This document shows, in pieces, positions 35,897 through 44,425 of a stretch of 64,000 bases of DNA; the stretch's first letter is position 1; each line of letters opens with the position of its first letter. This DNA comes from Rhodococcus sp. (in: high G+C Gram-positive bacteria) (GTDB lineage Bacteria > Actinomycetota > Actinomycetes > Mycobacteriales > Mycobacteriaceae). The translations under genes and the position numbers were made by a program. Location of the stretch: contig NZ_JAHFVG010000032.1 of NCBI RefSeq assembly GCF_023264675.1, positions 1-64,000 of the forward strand, in the 5' to 3' direction. A model generated the notes under the pieces. That model saw only the letters and a program-made list of their open reading frames with translations, did no database searches and had not been told where the DNA came from.

Positions 35897-37032
35897 GCTG
35901 CTCCCACAATCGAGCGGGCCACGACGACCCGCATGATCTCGTTGGTTCCCTCGAGAATCTGATGGACACGGAGATCGCGAACGATCTTCTCGACACCGTA
36001 CTCCGCGAGATATCCGTACCCACCGAGCAGCTGCAGTGCATCGTTCGCGACCTGAAAACCAGTGTCGGTGGCGAATCTCTTTGCCATCGCGCACAGTTCG
36101 ACCTTGTCCGGCGCGTTCACCTGCAACGCGTCGGCAGCGCGCCACAGCATGGTCCGCGCAGCCTCGAGCTCGGTCTTCATGTCGGCCAACCGAAACTGCA
36201 GCGCCTGCGAATCGAGCAAGCGACTACCGAACGCCTTGCGATCGAGCAAATAGGCGATCGCCTTGTCCAGCGCACTCTGCGCGCCACCGATGGAGCACGC
36301 CGCGATGTTCAACCGTCCACCGTTGAGACCGTTCATCGCGATTCGGAATCCGTCGCCCTCGTTGCCGAGAAGGTTGGCGACAGGAACACGAACATCCTCG
36401 AAGACGACCTGGCGGGTGGGCTGAGCATTCCAGCCCATCTTCTTCTCGTTCGCCCCGAACGAGAGCCCCGCGGACTCCTTCGGAACGACGATCGCCGAGA
36501 TGCCTTTGGGGCCGGGCTCTCCGGTTCTTGCCATCACGACGTACACGTCGGAAGTTCCTGCACCGGAGATGAACTGCTTGACTCCGTTGACAACGTACTC
36601 GTCGCCGTCGCGAACGGCCTTGGTGCTCAGGGCCGCCGCATCCGATCCGGCCCCGGGCTCGGTGAGACAGTAGCTACCGAGCTGATCCATCGAACACAGC
36701 CCGGGTATCCACTGACGGCGCTGTTCGTCGTTGCCGTAGGTGTCGATCATCCACGTCACCATGTTGTGGATCGAGATGTACGCCGCGATGGACGGATCAC
36801 CCGTCGCGAGTTGCTCGAAGATTCGAACGGCATCGATCCGTGTCAGACCGGACCCGCCGACGTCCTCACCGATGTAGATACCGCCCATGCCGAGGCCTGC
36901 CGCCTTGCGCAGAACATCGACCGGGAAATGTTTGGACTGATCCCACTCCACTGCATTGGGTGCGAGGAACTCGTCGGCGAAATCACGCGCCGTCTCGTTG
37001 ATCGCCCGCTCGTCTTCGGTCAACTGGAACAT
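35893..37032 (-). CDS. Acyl-CoA dehydrogenase (probable isobutyryl-CoA dehydrogenase)
   Basis: A flavoprotein of 379 residues introducing a double bond into short branched acyl-CoA. The signature blocks are YCLTEPGAGSDAAALSTKA and the C-terminal LQLLGGYGYLAEYGVEKIVRDLRVHQILEGTNEIMRVVVAR. The residue before GVEKIVRD lies in the position expected for the catalytic base of isobutyryl-CoA-type enzymes. Specificity for isobutyryl-CoA is inferred from the operon with mmsA and mmsB. It begins 3 bases after the mmsA stop. Confidence 0.92.
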   Translation of the reverse strand: MFQLTEDERAINETARDFADEFLAPNAVEWDQSKHFPVDVLRKAAGLGMGGIYIGEDVGGSGLTRIDAVRIFEQLATGDPSIAAYISIHNMVTWMIDTYGNDEQRRQWIPGLCSMDQLGSYCLTEPGAGSDAAALSTKAVRDGDEYVVNGVKQFISGAGTSDVYVVMARTGEPGPKGISAIVVPKESAGLSFGANEKKMGWNAQPTRQVVFEDVRVPVANLLGNEGDGFRIAMNGLNGGRLNIAACSIGGAQSALDKAIAYLLDRKAFGSRLLDSQALQFRLADMKTELEAARTMLWRAADALQVNAPDKVELCAMAKRFATDTGFQVANDALQLLGGYGYLAEYGVEKIVRDLRVHQILEGTNEIMRVVVARSIVGAA

Positions 37033-37035
37033 CGG

Positions 37036-38541
37036 TCAGTCCATGTTCGGGATGACGAAGTGATTGGCCGTTTCTTCCTTCTTGCCCGACGGCCAGCGCT
37101 GCGTGACGGTCTTGGTCTTGGTGTAGAACCGCACCGAGTCCGGGCCGTGCTGGTTGAGGTCGCCGAAGCCGGAACGCTTCCAACCGCCGAAGGTGTGGTA
37201 CGCGATCGGGACCGGAATCGGCACGTTGACGCCGACCATGCCGACCTGCACGCGTGAGCAGAAGTCACGGGCAGTATCACCGTCGCGGGTGAAGATGGAG
37301 ACACCGTTGCCGTACTCGTGCTCGGTCGGCAGACGCAGTGCATCCTCGTAATCCTTGGCGCGCACCACGATCAGAACAGGCCCGAAGATCTCTTCCTTGT
37401 AGATGCGCATATCGGTGGTGACCTTGTCGAACAACGATGCGCCTGCGAAGAATCCGTTCTCGTGACCTTCGAGGCTGAAGCCGCGGCCGTCTACCACGAG
37501 CTCGGCGCCTTCGTCGACACCGATCTGGGTGTAGTCGTTGACTCGCTTCAACGCGTCGCTGCCTACGAGCGGACCGAAGTCTGCCTCGTCGTCGTCGGAA
37601 CGACCGATCTTCAGCGTCGCGATGCGCTCCTTCAGCTTGGCGACCAGAGCGTCCGCCGTCTCCTCACCGACCGGCACCGCCACCGAGATCGCCATGCAGC
37701 GTTCGCCGGCCGAGCCGTAGGCGGCACCGAGGAGAGCGTCGGCGACCTGGTCGAGATCGGCGTCGGGCATCACGAGGGCATGGTTCTTGGCGCCGCCGAA
37801 GCACTGTGCGCGCTTACCGTTCTGCGCGGCGGTCTCGTAGATGTACTGCGCGATCGGGGTGGAGCCGACGAAGCCGATCGCCTTGACGCGATCATCGTTC
37901 AGCAGCACGTCGACGGCGTTCTTGCCACCGTTGACAACGTTGAATACACCGGGCGGCAGACCGGCTTCGATGAACAGTTCCGCCAGGGCGAGGGGGACGG
38001 AAGGATCGCGCTCGGACGGCTTGAGGATGAAGGCGTTTCCGCAGGCGATGGCCGGACCGGCCTTCCACAGCGGGATCATCGCCGGGAAGTTGAACGGGGT
38101 GATGCCTGCGACGACACCGAGAGGCTGACGCATCGAGTAGACGTCGATTCCGCCGCCCGCGCCTTCGGTGTATTCGCCCTTGAGCAGGTGCGGGATACCG
38201 ACGGCGAACTCGACGACCTCGAGGCCGCGCTGGATATCGCCCTTCGCGTCGGCGAAGGTCTTGCCGTGCTCGCTCGAGAGCAGGCGTGCGAGCTTGTCCA
38301 TGTCGCGATTGATCAGCTGAAGGAACTTCATCAGCACCCGGGCGCGACGCTGCGGGTTCCAGCTCGCCCATTGGCGCTGCGCCTGCTCGGCATCGGCGAT
38401 GACGGCCTCGACCTCGGAGTCACTGGCGAGAGGCACCTTGGCCTGAACCTCGCCGGTGTTGGGATCGAAGACGTCGCCGAAGTTGCCGGACTCTCCGGGG
38501 ACGTGCTTGCCGCCGATGAAGTGGGTCAGTTCGCGAGCCAT
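37036..38541 (-). CDS. mmsA: Methylmalonate-semialdehyde dehydrogenase (acylating)
   Basis: An aldehyde dehydrogenase of 501 residues that converts methylmalonate semialdehyde to propionyl-CoA with NAD and CoA. The N-terminal FIGGKHVPGESG, the NAD-binding GVVAGITPFNFPAMIPLWKAGPAIACGN, the catalytic cysteine in GSAGERCMAISVAVPVG and the C-terminal GVNVPIPVPIAYHTFGGWKRSGFGDLNQHG identify the MmsA class. The ATG at 38541 has AGGAC at eight bases and gives the family length; an in-frame ATG at 38580 would add 13 residues. It is the first gene of the valine-degradation operon. Confidence 0.95.
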   Translation of the reverse strand: MARELTHFIGGKHVPGESGNFGDVFDPNTGEVQAKVPLASDSEVEAVIADAEQAQRQWASWNPQRRARVLMKFLQLINRDMDKLARLLSSEHGKTFADAKGDIQRGLEVVEFAVGIPHLLKGEYTEGAGGGIDVYSMRQPLGVVAGITPFNFPAMIPLWKAGPAIACGNAFILKPSERDPSVPLALAELFIEAGLPPGVFNVVNGGKNAVDVLLNDDRVKAIGFVGSTPIAQYIYETAAQNGKRAQCFGGAKNHALVMPDADLDQVADALLGAAYGSAGERCMAISVAVPVGEETADALVAKLKERIATLKIGRSDDDEADFGPLVGSDALKRVNDYTQIGVDEGAELVVDGRGFSLEGHENGFFAGASLFDKVTTDMRIYKEEIFGPVLIVVRAKDYEDALRLPTEHEYGNGVSIFTRDGDTARDFCSRVQVGMVGVNVPIPVPIAYHTFGGWKRSGFGDLNQHGPDSVRFYTKTKTVTQRWPSGKKEETANHFVIPNMD

Positions 38542-38590
38542 GGTTCGTCCTAACGCTGCGGGAAGATTAAGTGTGCTCATCCTATAGTCG

Positions 38591-38606
38591 GACATCCATG
38601 TATGTC
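38591..38606. promoter_or_regulatory. Inverted repeat upstream of mmsA
   Basis: GACAT (38591-38595) and ATGTC (38602-38606) flank a six-base centre that itself nearly repeats the pattern (ACATCCATGT). It lies 50 bases upstream of the mmsA start and could be the operator of a valine-responsive regulator. No regulator gene is adjacent. Confidence 0.35.
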
Positions 38607-38632
38607 TAGAAGCCTGAACCCATCGGATGCGT

Positions 38633-39385
38633 CTACAGCCGCTCGTAGAACCGCGTCAGATCGGCAACTGCCTGCTTGACCTCGGATTCCTCCACGCCGG
38701 TCGCGCGCAGCGCGCGGCGGAGAATCATCGGATCCAGATCATCGATCGCTCGCGAGAAATCCGGTCGCGGCAATGCCGGGAATGCCGCACGATCACCGAA
38801 CCAGTCGTCTCGATCGAACTCGACCTCCGCATCGCCGACGCCTTCGATCAGTTGATCGAGATCGACCCCGCGCAACGTCAGGATGGTGGTCGCGGAGGCG
38901 TCGACGTGCTCGGACGCGATATACATCAGCGCCGCGGCATGTTTGCACGGCCAACCATCGTCGGGGCAGGAACAGTCGAAGTCCAACTGCCCCTTGTGAT
39001 GCGGCAGCAGCGTCGGGGCAAGAGCCTGCGGGATGGAGTTCGACGCCAATTCGGCAAGCATGCCAGGGCTCGATCGCACCCGGGCCATCAGAGCGTCGAT
39101 CTCGCCCTGCGTCAACGGCTCCACCGTGACCGACGCCGAGAACGGTTCCAACTGACTCCCCTGGACCTGGCCGTAGATCTGCCCGCGCTCGACGCCCAGA
39201 TTCAGCACCTGGCCCTGGCGTGCATAGGTCCGCCCACGCGCTATCCGTCCAGGGTCGGCCAATTCCTCCATCGATGTGACGAAATGACGCCCCCACCAGG
39301 TTTCACCGAATGCTCCGCGCTTGTTGCGAGCCTCGATGCCACCCTTGGCTTGTCGACGTTTGCCGTATTGGCTGAAGTCGGCCAT
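38633..39385 (-). CDS. SWIM zinc-finger protein paired with SNF2 helicase
   Basis: A protein of 250 residues with a SWIM-type zinc finger, DFDCSCPDDGWPCKHAAALMYIA near residue 140, giving the CxC...CxH ligands. The N-terminal WWGRHFVTSMEELADPGRIARGRTYARQGQVLNL is typical of the SWIM proteins that accompany bacterial SNF2 helicases. The ATG overlaps the helicase stop by one base (TGATG). The pair is widespread, but the job of the complex is not settled; it is likely to act on DNA or nucleoprotein. Confidence 0.88.
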   Translation of the reverse strand: MADFSQYGKRRQAKGGIEARNKRGAFGETWWGRHFVTSMEELADPGRIARGRTYARQGQVLNLGVERGQIYGQVQGSQLEPFSASVTVEPLTQGEIDALMARVRSSPGMLAELASNSIPQALAPTLLPHHKGQLDFDCSCPDDGWPCKHAAALMYIASEHVDASATTILTLRGVDLDQLIEGVGDAEVEFDRDDWFGDRAAFPALPRPDFSRAIDDLDPMILRRALRATGVEESEVKQAVADLTRFYERL

Positions 39386-42201
39386 CACTCCCCCACCGCA
39401 TCCTCGCTGAGGCGGAACAGTTCACGCAGTTCGGCAGTGTCCATCTCCGTCACCCAGCTCTCTCCGGTTCCGACCGCGAGGTCGGCCAGGTCCTGCTTGG
39501 AGCCGAGCATCCCGTCGATGCGTTCTTCGACGGTACCGACGCACAGCAGCTTTCTCACCTGCACGTTCTTGCGTTGACCGATGCGGAATGCGCGGTCGGT
39601 CGCCTGATTCTCGACTGCGGGATTCCACCACCGATCCAAGTGGACCACATGGTTGGCAGCGGTCAGGTTGAGGCCGGTGCCACCCGCCTTGAGCGAGAGC
39701 AACATGATCGGCGGACCATCGTCGCCCTGGAAGGTCTCGACCATCCGATCCCTCTTGGACTTGCTGACACCGCCGTGCAGAAACGGGACCTCCGTACCGA
39801 ATCGCTCGGCGAAGTACGGCGCGACGATCTCGCCGAACTCACGAAACTGCGTGAACAGCAACACCTTCTCGTTGTCACCGAGAACCGAATCGAGGATGTC
39901 CTCGACGAGTCCGATCTTTCCGGAACGATGCTGACCACGCTTGAGCACCGGTGAACCGTCGGAGAGGAAGTGCGCGGGATGGTTGCACACCTGTTTGAGG
40001 CGGGTCAGCGCCGACAACACAGCGCCCTTGCGTTTCATACCCTTCGCATCCGCGATCTGCGCCATCATCTCGTCGACGACAGCCTTGTACAGCGCAGCCT
40101 GTTCCGCGGTCAGGTTCGAGCGCACCGTCATCTCGTTCTTCTCCGGCAGATCGGAGATGACCGTCGGGTCGGTCTTGACTCGGCGCAGAATGAACGGGGA
40201 CGTGATGGCCCGCAATCGAGAGACTGCACCCTCGTCGTTCTCACGCTCGATGGGCACCGAGAATCGCTTGCGGAAATCCGACGGTCGACCGAGCATGCCG
40301 GGATTGGCGAAGTCGAGAATGGAACGCAGTTCGTCCAGCCGATTCTCCACGGGTGTTCCCGTCAGTGCGAGCTTGTGGTCGGCCGGGATCGCCACAGCAG
40401 CCCGTGCCTGCACCGTCCCCGAGTTCTTGATGTGCTGGGCTTCGTCGAGAACCACTCGGCGCCAACTCTGTTCGGCCAGCTGCGCGCGATCCTTCGCCAT
40501 CAACGCATACGTCGTCACGATCAGATCGTGCTCGGCAATGGCCTTGTCGAGGTCGTCGTCCTTCAGTCGCCCCGGGCCGTGGTGCACCATCACGCGAAGT
40601 GCAGGTGTGAACTTCGCTGCCTCTCGCTGCCAGTTTCCGACGACCGACATCGGGGCAACGAGCAACGTCGGATTCGGACTCTGCTCGTGTGCCAACAGTG
40701 CAAGAACCTGGAGTGTCTTACCGAGCCCCATGTCGTCGGCCAACACTGCACCGAGGCCGAGTTTGCTCATGAATGCCAACCATTCGAGCCCGCGCTGCTG
40801 ATACGGCCGTAGCGTCGCGAGCACTCCATCCGGCAGCGGTATCGACTCGGGTTTCGCATTGGGCTCGAGCAGGGTCGCCGCCCACCCCGACGCCGTGATC
40901 TCCTCGATCGGCGCAGGCGGCGGCTCGGCGAGTGTCATCTCGCGCATCAGCTTCGAGAGCGGGGTGCCGTCACCGTGATGTTCGGCGACGTAGCGGGCGG
41001 CGCGCGCGAGTTGATTGCCGTCGGCGAAGACCCACTGGCCGCGAAGCTTGACGAGATCGCCTTTCGACACGGCAAGCCGATTCATCTCGGCCTCGGTCAG
41101 CACCATCTCGCCCAGCTGGAGTTGCCAATCGTAGGAGACCAGTTCGTCCATCCCGACCGCACGATTTTCGGCGGCCTTGGTCACCCCCGGCGAATCGACC
41201 CGCAGCCGCATCGACGGGTCGAGCCTGGTCCACGCGCGCGGCAGCAGGACCGTGGTTCCCGACGCCTGCAACGCGGTAGCTCCGTGCTCGACGAGATCGA
41301 TCACCACCGACGTCGGGAGGAGCAGATCGAGACTGTCCGGGAGCGACGGCAGGTCCCGCAGCCGCGGATAGGCGGCCACGGCTTCACCGAGCTTGCGGAC
41401 CGCCGTACCGAGCAGGGCGGCGTCGACCCGACGATTCATCGGAACGGGCACCGGCGCTTCACCATCCGAGCGCAGGCACACCTGCAGAGTCCAGTACGAC
41501 TCCTCGTTCTCGTCTTCGCCTTCCGGTTCGTCGTCCGGTTCGATGAGTCGGAGCACCAGCGACGGTTCGTCGACGGTCAAGCTGTCACGCCACTTGTCCA
41601 GGAGCGTGGCGATCTGCTGGGTACCGTCCAGGTAGGGCTCATCCTCGATGAGTGCATTCCACAACTGATGTTCCGAATCCGGTTTGCCCAGAATCGATCT
41701 CACGATGGGATCGGTGAGCTCACTCAGAACGTGCTCCAGCAGTTTCTTCGGTCTGTCCACCTGACGCTGCACCGACGGCATGGTCACCGCCAGTTCGCTG
41801 ATCCACGCGCGCTGGCGTTCTCCCCCGACGAGTTGCCACCGCGGCCACCACTGCCCATCGGCCAACACCAGAGCAGGGACCACTCGCCCTGCCCGCGCCC
41901 ACCTCTCGATTCCCTGCGCGACGACCCCGAGATACCGGAGGTCCCCCGCGATCGCGGCATGGGACGCCGGAGTTCGTAGGAGTAGCTCCGCCGCTTCATG
42001 AGGGGCCAAACCGATGGCGGGTATCTGCGTGGTCCTCGGTTCCGCCCGGCCGACCGGGGGAAAAGTCACGGCTGCCCGCCTGCGGAAGGAGCGTGTGAGT
42101 GCGCGGGCATGGACGGCGGGCAGTTCCGGTTCGTCACCGGTTGTGGTCTCGTCGTCCCACAGCATCAGCCCCGCGTCGAGGGACCAGAGACCGTGCAGCA
42201 T
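39385..42201 (-). CDS. helZ: SNF2-family DEAD/DEAH-box helicase (HelZ-like)
   Basis: A protein of 938 residues. The first about 440 are the helicase-associated N-terminal region (SNF2_assoc type: ERWARAGRVVPALVLADGQWWPRWQ; RGQWVFADGNQLARAARYV). The SNF2 motor follows with DDMGLGKTLQVLALL (motif I), LLVAPMSVVGNWQREA, VLDEAQHIKN (motif II) and LTGTPVENRLDELRSIL. The C-terminal helicase half has VLLFTQFREFGEI, MLLSLKAGGTGLNLTAANHV and QATDRAFRIGQ (motif VI). It resembles the mycobacterial HelZ protein (Rv2101). It is translationally coupled to the SWIM zinc-finger gene. Confidence 0.93.
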   Translation of the reverse strand: MLHGLWSLDAGLMLWDDETTTGDEPELPAVHARALTRSFRRRAAVTFPPVGRAEPRTTQIPAIGLAPHEAAELLLRTPASHAAIAGDLRYLGVVAQGIERWARAGRVVPALVLADGQWWPRWQLVGGERQRAWISELAVTMPSVQRQVDRPKKLLEHVLSELTDPIVRSILGKPDSEHQLWNALIEDEPYLDGTQQIATLLDKWRDSLTVDEPSLVLRLIEPDDEPEGEDENEESYWTLQVCLRSDGEAPVPVPMNRRVDAALLGTAVRKLGEAVAAYPRLRDLPSLPDSLDLLLPTSVVIDLVEHGATALQASGTTVLLPRAWTRLDPSMRLRVDSPGVTKAAENRAVGMDELVSYDWQLQLGEMVLTEAEMNRLAVSKGDLVKLRGQWVFADGNQLARAARYVAEHHGDGTPLSKLMREMTLAEPPPAPIEEITASGWAATLLEPNAKPESIPLPDGVLATLRPYQQRGLEWLAFMSKLGLGAVLADDMGLGKTLQVLALLAHEQSPNPTLLVAPMSVVGNWQREAAKFTPALRVMVHHGPGRLKDDDLDKAIAEHDLIVTTYALMAKDRAQLAEQSWRRVVLDEAQHIKNSGTVQARAAVAIPADHKLALTGTPVENRLDELRSILDFANPGMLGRPSDFRKRFSVPIERENDEGAVSRLRAITSPFILRRVKTDPTVISDLPEKNEMTVRSNLTAEQAALYKAVVDEMMAQIADAKGMKRKGAVLSALTRLKQVCNHPAHFLSDGSPVLKRGQHRSGKIGLVEDILDSVLGDNEKVLLFTQFREFGEIVAPYFAERFGTEVPFLHGGVSKSKRDRMVETFQGDDGPPIMLLSLKAGGTGLNLTAANHVVHLDRWWNPAVENQATDRAFRIGQRKNVQVRKLLCVGTVEERIDGMLGSKQDLADLAVGTGESWVTEMDTAELRELFRLSEDAVGE

Positions 42202-42276
42202 CGCTCTATCCAATCACGATGAGCGCGCGATGCCGGCTGTGACCGATCCCCCCGACGGACGCCCGGTCGATCGGGG

Positions 42277-42320
42277 GCGACATTCGGTCACTACATGTGC
42301 TCGAGGGGGGCATTCGGTGC
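42277..42320. repeat. Paired CATTCGGTCAC boxes 30 bp apart (locus 2)
   Basis: GCGACATTCGGTCAC (42277-42291) and GGGGCATTCGGTGC (42307-42320) carry CATTCGGT cores exactly 30 bases apart, with GCTCGAGGGGGG before the second. This repeats the layout at 27393-27437. It lies in the divergent gap between the SNF2 helicase and the oxidoreductase gene. Confidence 0.75.
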
Positions 42321-42395
42321 GAAAACCGATGATCGAACACACCCACACGCCCAGTTCGATGACGAAGAAATCGGACCGTAAGGCACAGTGGATGG

Positions 42396-43301
42396 ATGAT
42401 CGCTTATGGATTCAGTGAGTACGGTGGCCCTGAAACCGAGTACTTTCTCGACATTCCCATCGCCGATCCCGGTCAGGGCCAGCTCCTGGTGGCGGTGCAT
42501 GCGGCCGGGGTGAACCCGGCGGATTGGAAGGTTCGGGCCGGCAATCGCAAGGACACCGTCGCAACGACGCTGCCTGCGGTTCTGGGCCGAGAAGTGTCGG
42601 GCACGGTGGTCCAGGTCGGCACTCACGTCGACGGGTTCTCGGTAGGAGATCCAGTCTTCGGTGCGACCGCCGCGGGGCACGGCGGCTACGCCCAGTACAC
42701 CGTCCTCAATGCGACGGCCACCGCGCAGAAACCGGAAAATGTGTCCTTCGCGGCCGCCGCGACGCTGCCGGTTGCAGCAGGCACTGCCGTCGACGGTCTC
42801 GCTGCGCTCGGTCTGAAGGAGAAGGACACTCTTCTGGTCCTCGGCGCGGGCGGCGGAGTCGGATCGATGGTTCTGCAGTTGGCCAGGGCACACGGGATCT
42901 CCGCAGTCGGAGTCGCGAGCGCCGCGAAACAGGAGTGGGTGGAAAGTCTGGGGGCACGTTTCGTCGAAGCGGGTGAACACTTCGTCGACGGCGTCGACAG
43001 CGACGTGGACGGCATCTTCGACCTCGTCGGCGGTGAGACCCTCCGGAATGCGACGACACTGACCAAACCGGAGTGCCCGATCGTCAGCGTCGCCGACCCG
43101 ATACTCGCGGCAACGTTCGGTGGTTCGGGGGTGGTTCGCGATCGCACGTCCGAGGCGTTCACCCGTCTGGCCGAACTCGTCGAAACGTCGGTGCTGAGCC
43201 CTCGGGTCGACCACCGCTTCCCGCTGGAGCGGGCAGGGGAAGCGCTGGCGTTGGTGGAGAGCGGACACGCGCTGGGCAAGGTCGTCATCGAGGTCGGCTG
43301 A
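42396..43301 (+). CDS. NADP-dependent quinone oxidoreductase-like protein (MDR, zinc-free)
   Basis: A medium-chain dehydrogenase/reductase of 301 residues of the quinone-oxidoreductase branch. It has the N-terminal GroES-like fold (VAVHAAGVNPADWKVRAG; LPAVLGREVSGTVVQVG) and the nucleotide-binding LLVLGAGGGVGSMVLQLARA near residue 146. Zinc ligands are absent. The C-terminus ends HALGKVVIEVG. Such enzymes reduce quinones or enones with NADPH. The substrate is unknown. It starts 76 bases after the paired-box repeat. Confidence 0.9.
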   Translation: MIAYGFSEYGGPETEYFLDIPIADPGQGQLLVAVHAAGVNPADWKVRAGNRKDTVATTLPAVLGREVSGTVVQVGTHVDGFSVGDPVFGATAAGHGGYAQYTVLNATATAQKPENVSFAAAATLPVAAGTAVDGLAALGLKEKDTLLVLGAGGGVGSMVLQLARAHGISAVGVASAAKQEWVESLGARFVEAGEHFVDGVDSDVDGIFDLVGGETLRNATTLTKPECPIVSVADPILAATFGGSGVVRDRTSEAFTRLAELVETSVLSPRVDHRFPLERAGEALALVESGHALGKVVIEVG

Positions 43302-43363
43302 ACCGTGTCGGTGCCATCCGGCACACTCGTTCTTCGGTTGATGTCTTCGACGATTGGGCGTGT

Positions 43364-44080
43364 GTGAAGAAGCTGCGTGTTGCGCTGCTGTTGGCGGTCG
43401 TCACCGTGGTGATGGCTGTGTTCGCGTCGTGCGACACCGGCGATATCCCCGGGTTGTCCTCCGCGCCGCCCGCACCCGGTAGCCCGACGCGTGATCAGAT
43501 CGAGCAACTTCTGAGCAGCGTGCAGGTGGTGGCTGCAAGGCCGGATGCCTTCGGTTACGAGCGAGGATGCAAGGCCGGTGAAGGATGCGTGTTCGGTCCC
43601 GCGTGGACCGACGACTACGACGGTCCCGGCGGCCACGACGGGTGCGGCACCCGCGACAACGTCCTGGCCAGGAGCATGACCGGCGTCGTTTTTCGCGACG
43701 GCACGCACAATTGTGTGGTTCTCGAAGGCACCCTCGCGGACCCGTACTCCGGGGACTACATGAACTTCACCAAGTCCGACGCAGGCAAGATTCAGATAGA
43801 TCACGTCTATCCGTTGTCGGCGGCCTGGGACATGGGCGCAAACGGTTGGCTACCGGAGAAACGGGTTCGCTTCGCCAACGACATCGACTTCAATCTGCTG
43901 GCGGTCAACGGCACGGACAACCAGACCAAGAGCGACAACACACCGTCGCGCTGGATGCCTCCGAACGAGGCGTACCACTGCTTCTACGCAGGCAAGTACC
44001 TCTCCGTCGCCGCGCAGTACGGTCTGCCGATCACGCAGGCAGACCAACGGACGCTCGCCGATGTCGCGGCACGCTGCTGA
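43364..44080 (+). CDS. Predicted lipoprotein with HNH nuclease (DUF1524) domain
   Basis: A protein of 238 residues. A signal peptide (MKKLRVALLLAVVTVVMAVFASC) with C23 at the lipobox-like FASC suggests an exported lipoprotein. The mature part is an HNH nuclease of the GmrSD C-terminal/DUF1524 type: IQIDHVYPLSAAWDMGANGW, then RFANDIDFNLLAVNGTDNQTKSDNTPSRWMPP. Several cysteines (CKAGEGC, GHDGCGTRDN) may form disulfides outside the cell. Exported nucleases of this form are common in actinobacteria and may act in nucleic-acid scavenging. The GTG at 43364 is the only start that keeps the signal peptide intact. Confidence 0.85.
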   Translation: MKKLRVALLLAVVTVVMAVFASCDTGDIPGLSSAPPAPGSPTRDQIEQLLSSVQVVAARPDAFGYERGCKAGEGCVFGPAWTDDYDGPGGHDGCGTRDNVLARSMTGVVFRDGTHNCVVLEGTLADPYSGDYMNFTKSDAGKIQIDHVYPLSAAWDMGANGWLPEKRVRFANDIDFNLLAVNGTDNQTKSDNTPSRWMPPNEAYHCFYAGKYLSVAAQYGLPITQADQRTLADVAARC

Positions 44081-44124
44081 GGTTGGTACTACTCTGACGT
44101 GCACCGTTCGACGTAGGGGGATCC

Positions 44125-44415
44125 GTGAGGCTGTCGAAGACACCGACCACCGGCGAGCCCGTCTCGGTTCACCTCTTCGGACAACCGTACGAGTCCAGTG
44201 ACGGCACGACGATCATCACCGTCACACGGATGCGAGGCCGCCCGGCTCCGGTCGGAATCTTCGTGGTGCGCGACGGCACTGCCACCTGGACACCGGCGGT
44301 AGACGTTACGTCCATCGCGAGGTTCGGCGAATTCATCGGGTTGGCCGCAGCGGTGATCGGCACGCTGGCGGTGCTTCGCCGCCCACCCTGGCCCGATCAG
44401 ATTCGGCGCGAATAG
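44125..44415 (+). CDS. Small hypothetical protein with one membrane helix
   Basis: A protein of 96 residues. The first two-thirds are soluble and beta-rich (EPVSVHLFGQPYESSDGTTIITVTRM; APVGIFVVRDGTATWTPAVD). A single hydrophobic helix follows (FIGLAAAVIGTLAVL) with a basic tail. A GTG start with GGGGG seven bases upstream supports translation. No family is recognised. It lies 10 bases before the AroE-like gene, so the two are probably co-transcribed. Confidence 0.65.
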   Translation: MRLSKTPTTGEPVSVHLFGQPYESSDGTTIITVTRMRGRPAPVGIFVVRDGTATWTPAVDVTSIARFGEFIGLAAAVIGTLAVLRRPPWPDQIRRE

Positions 44416-44425
44416 AATCGACGCC

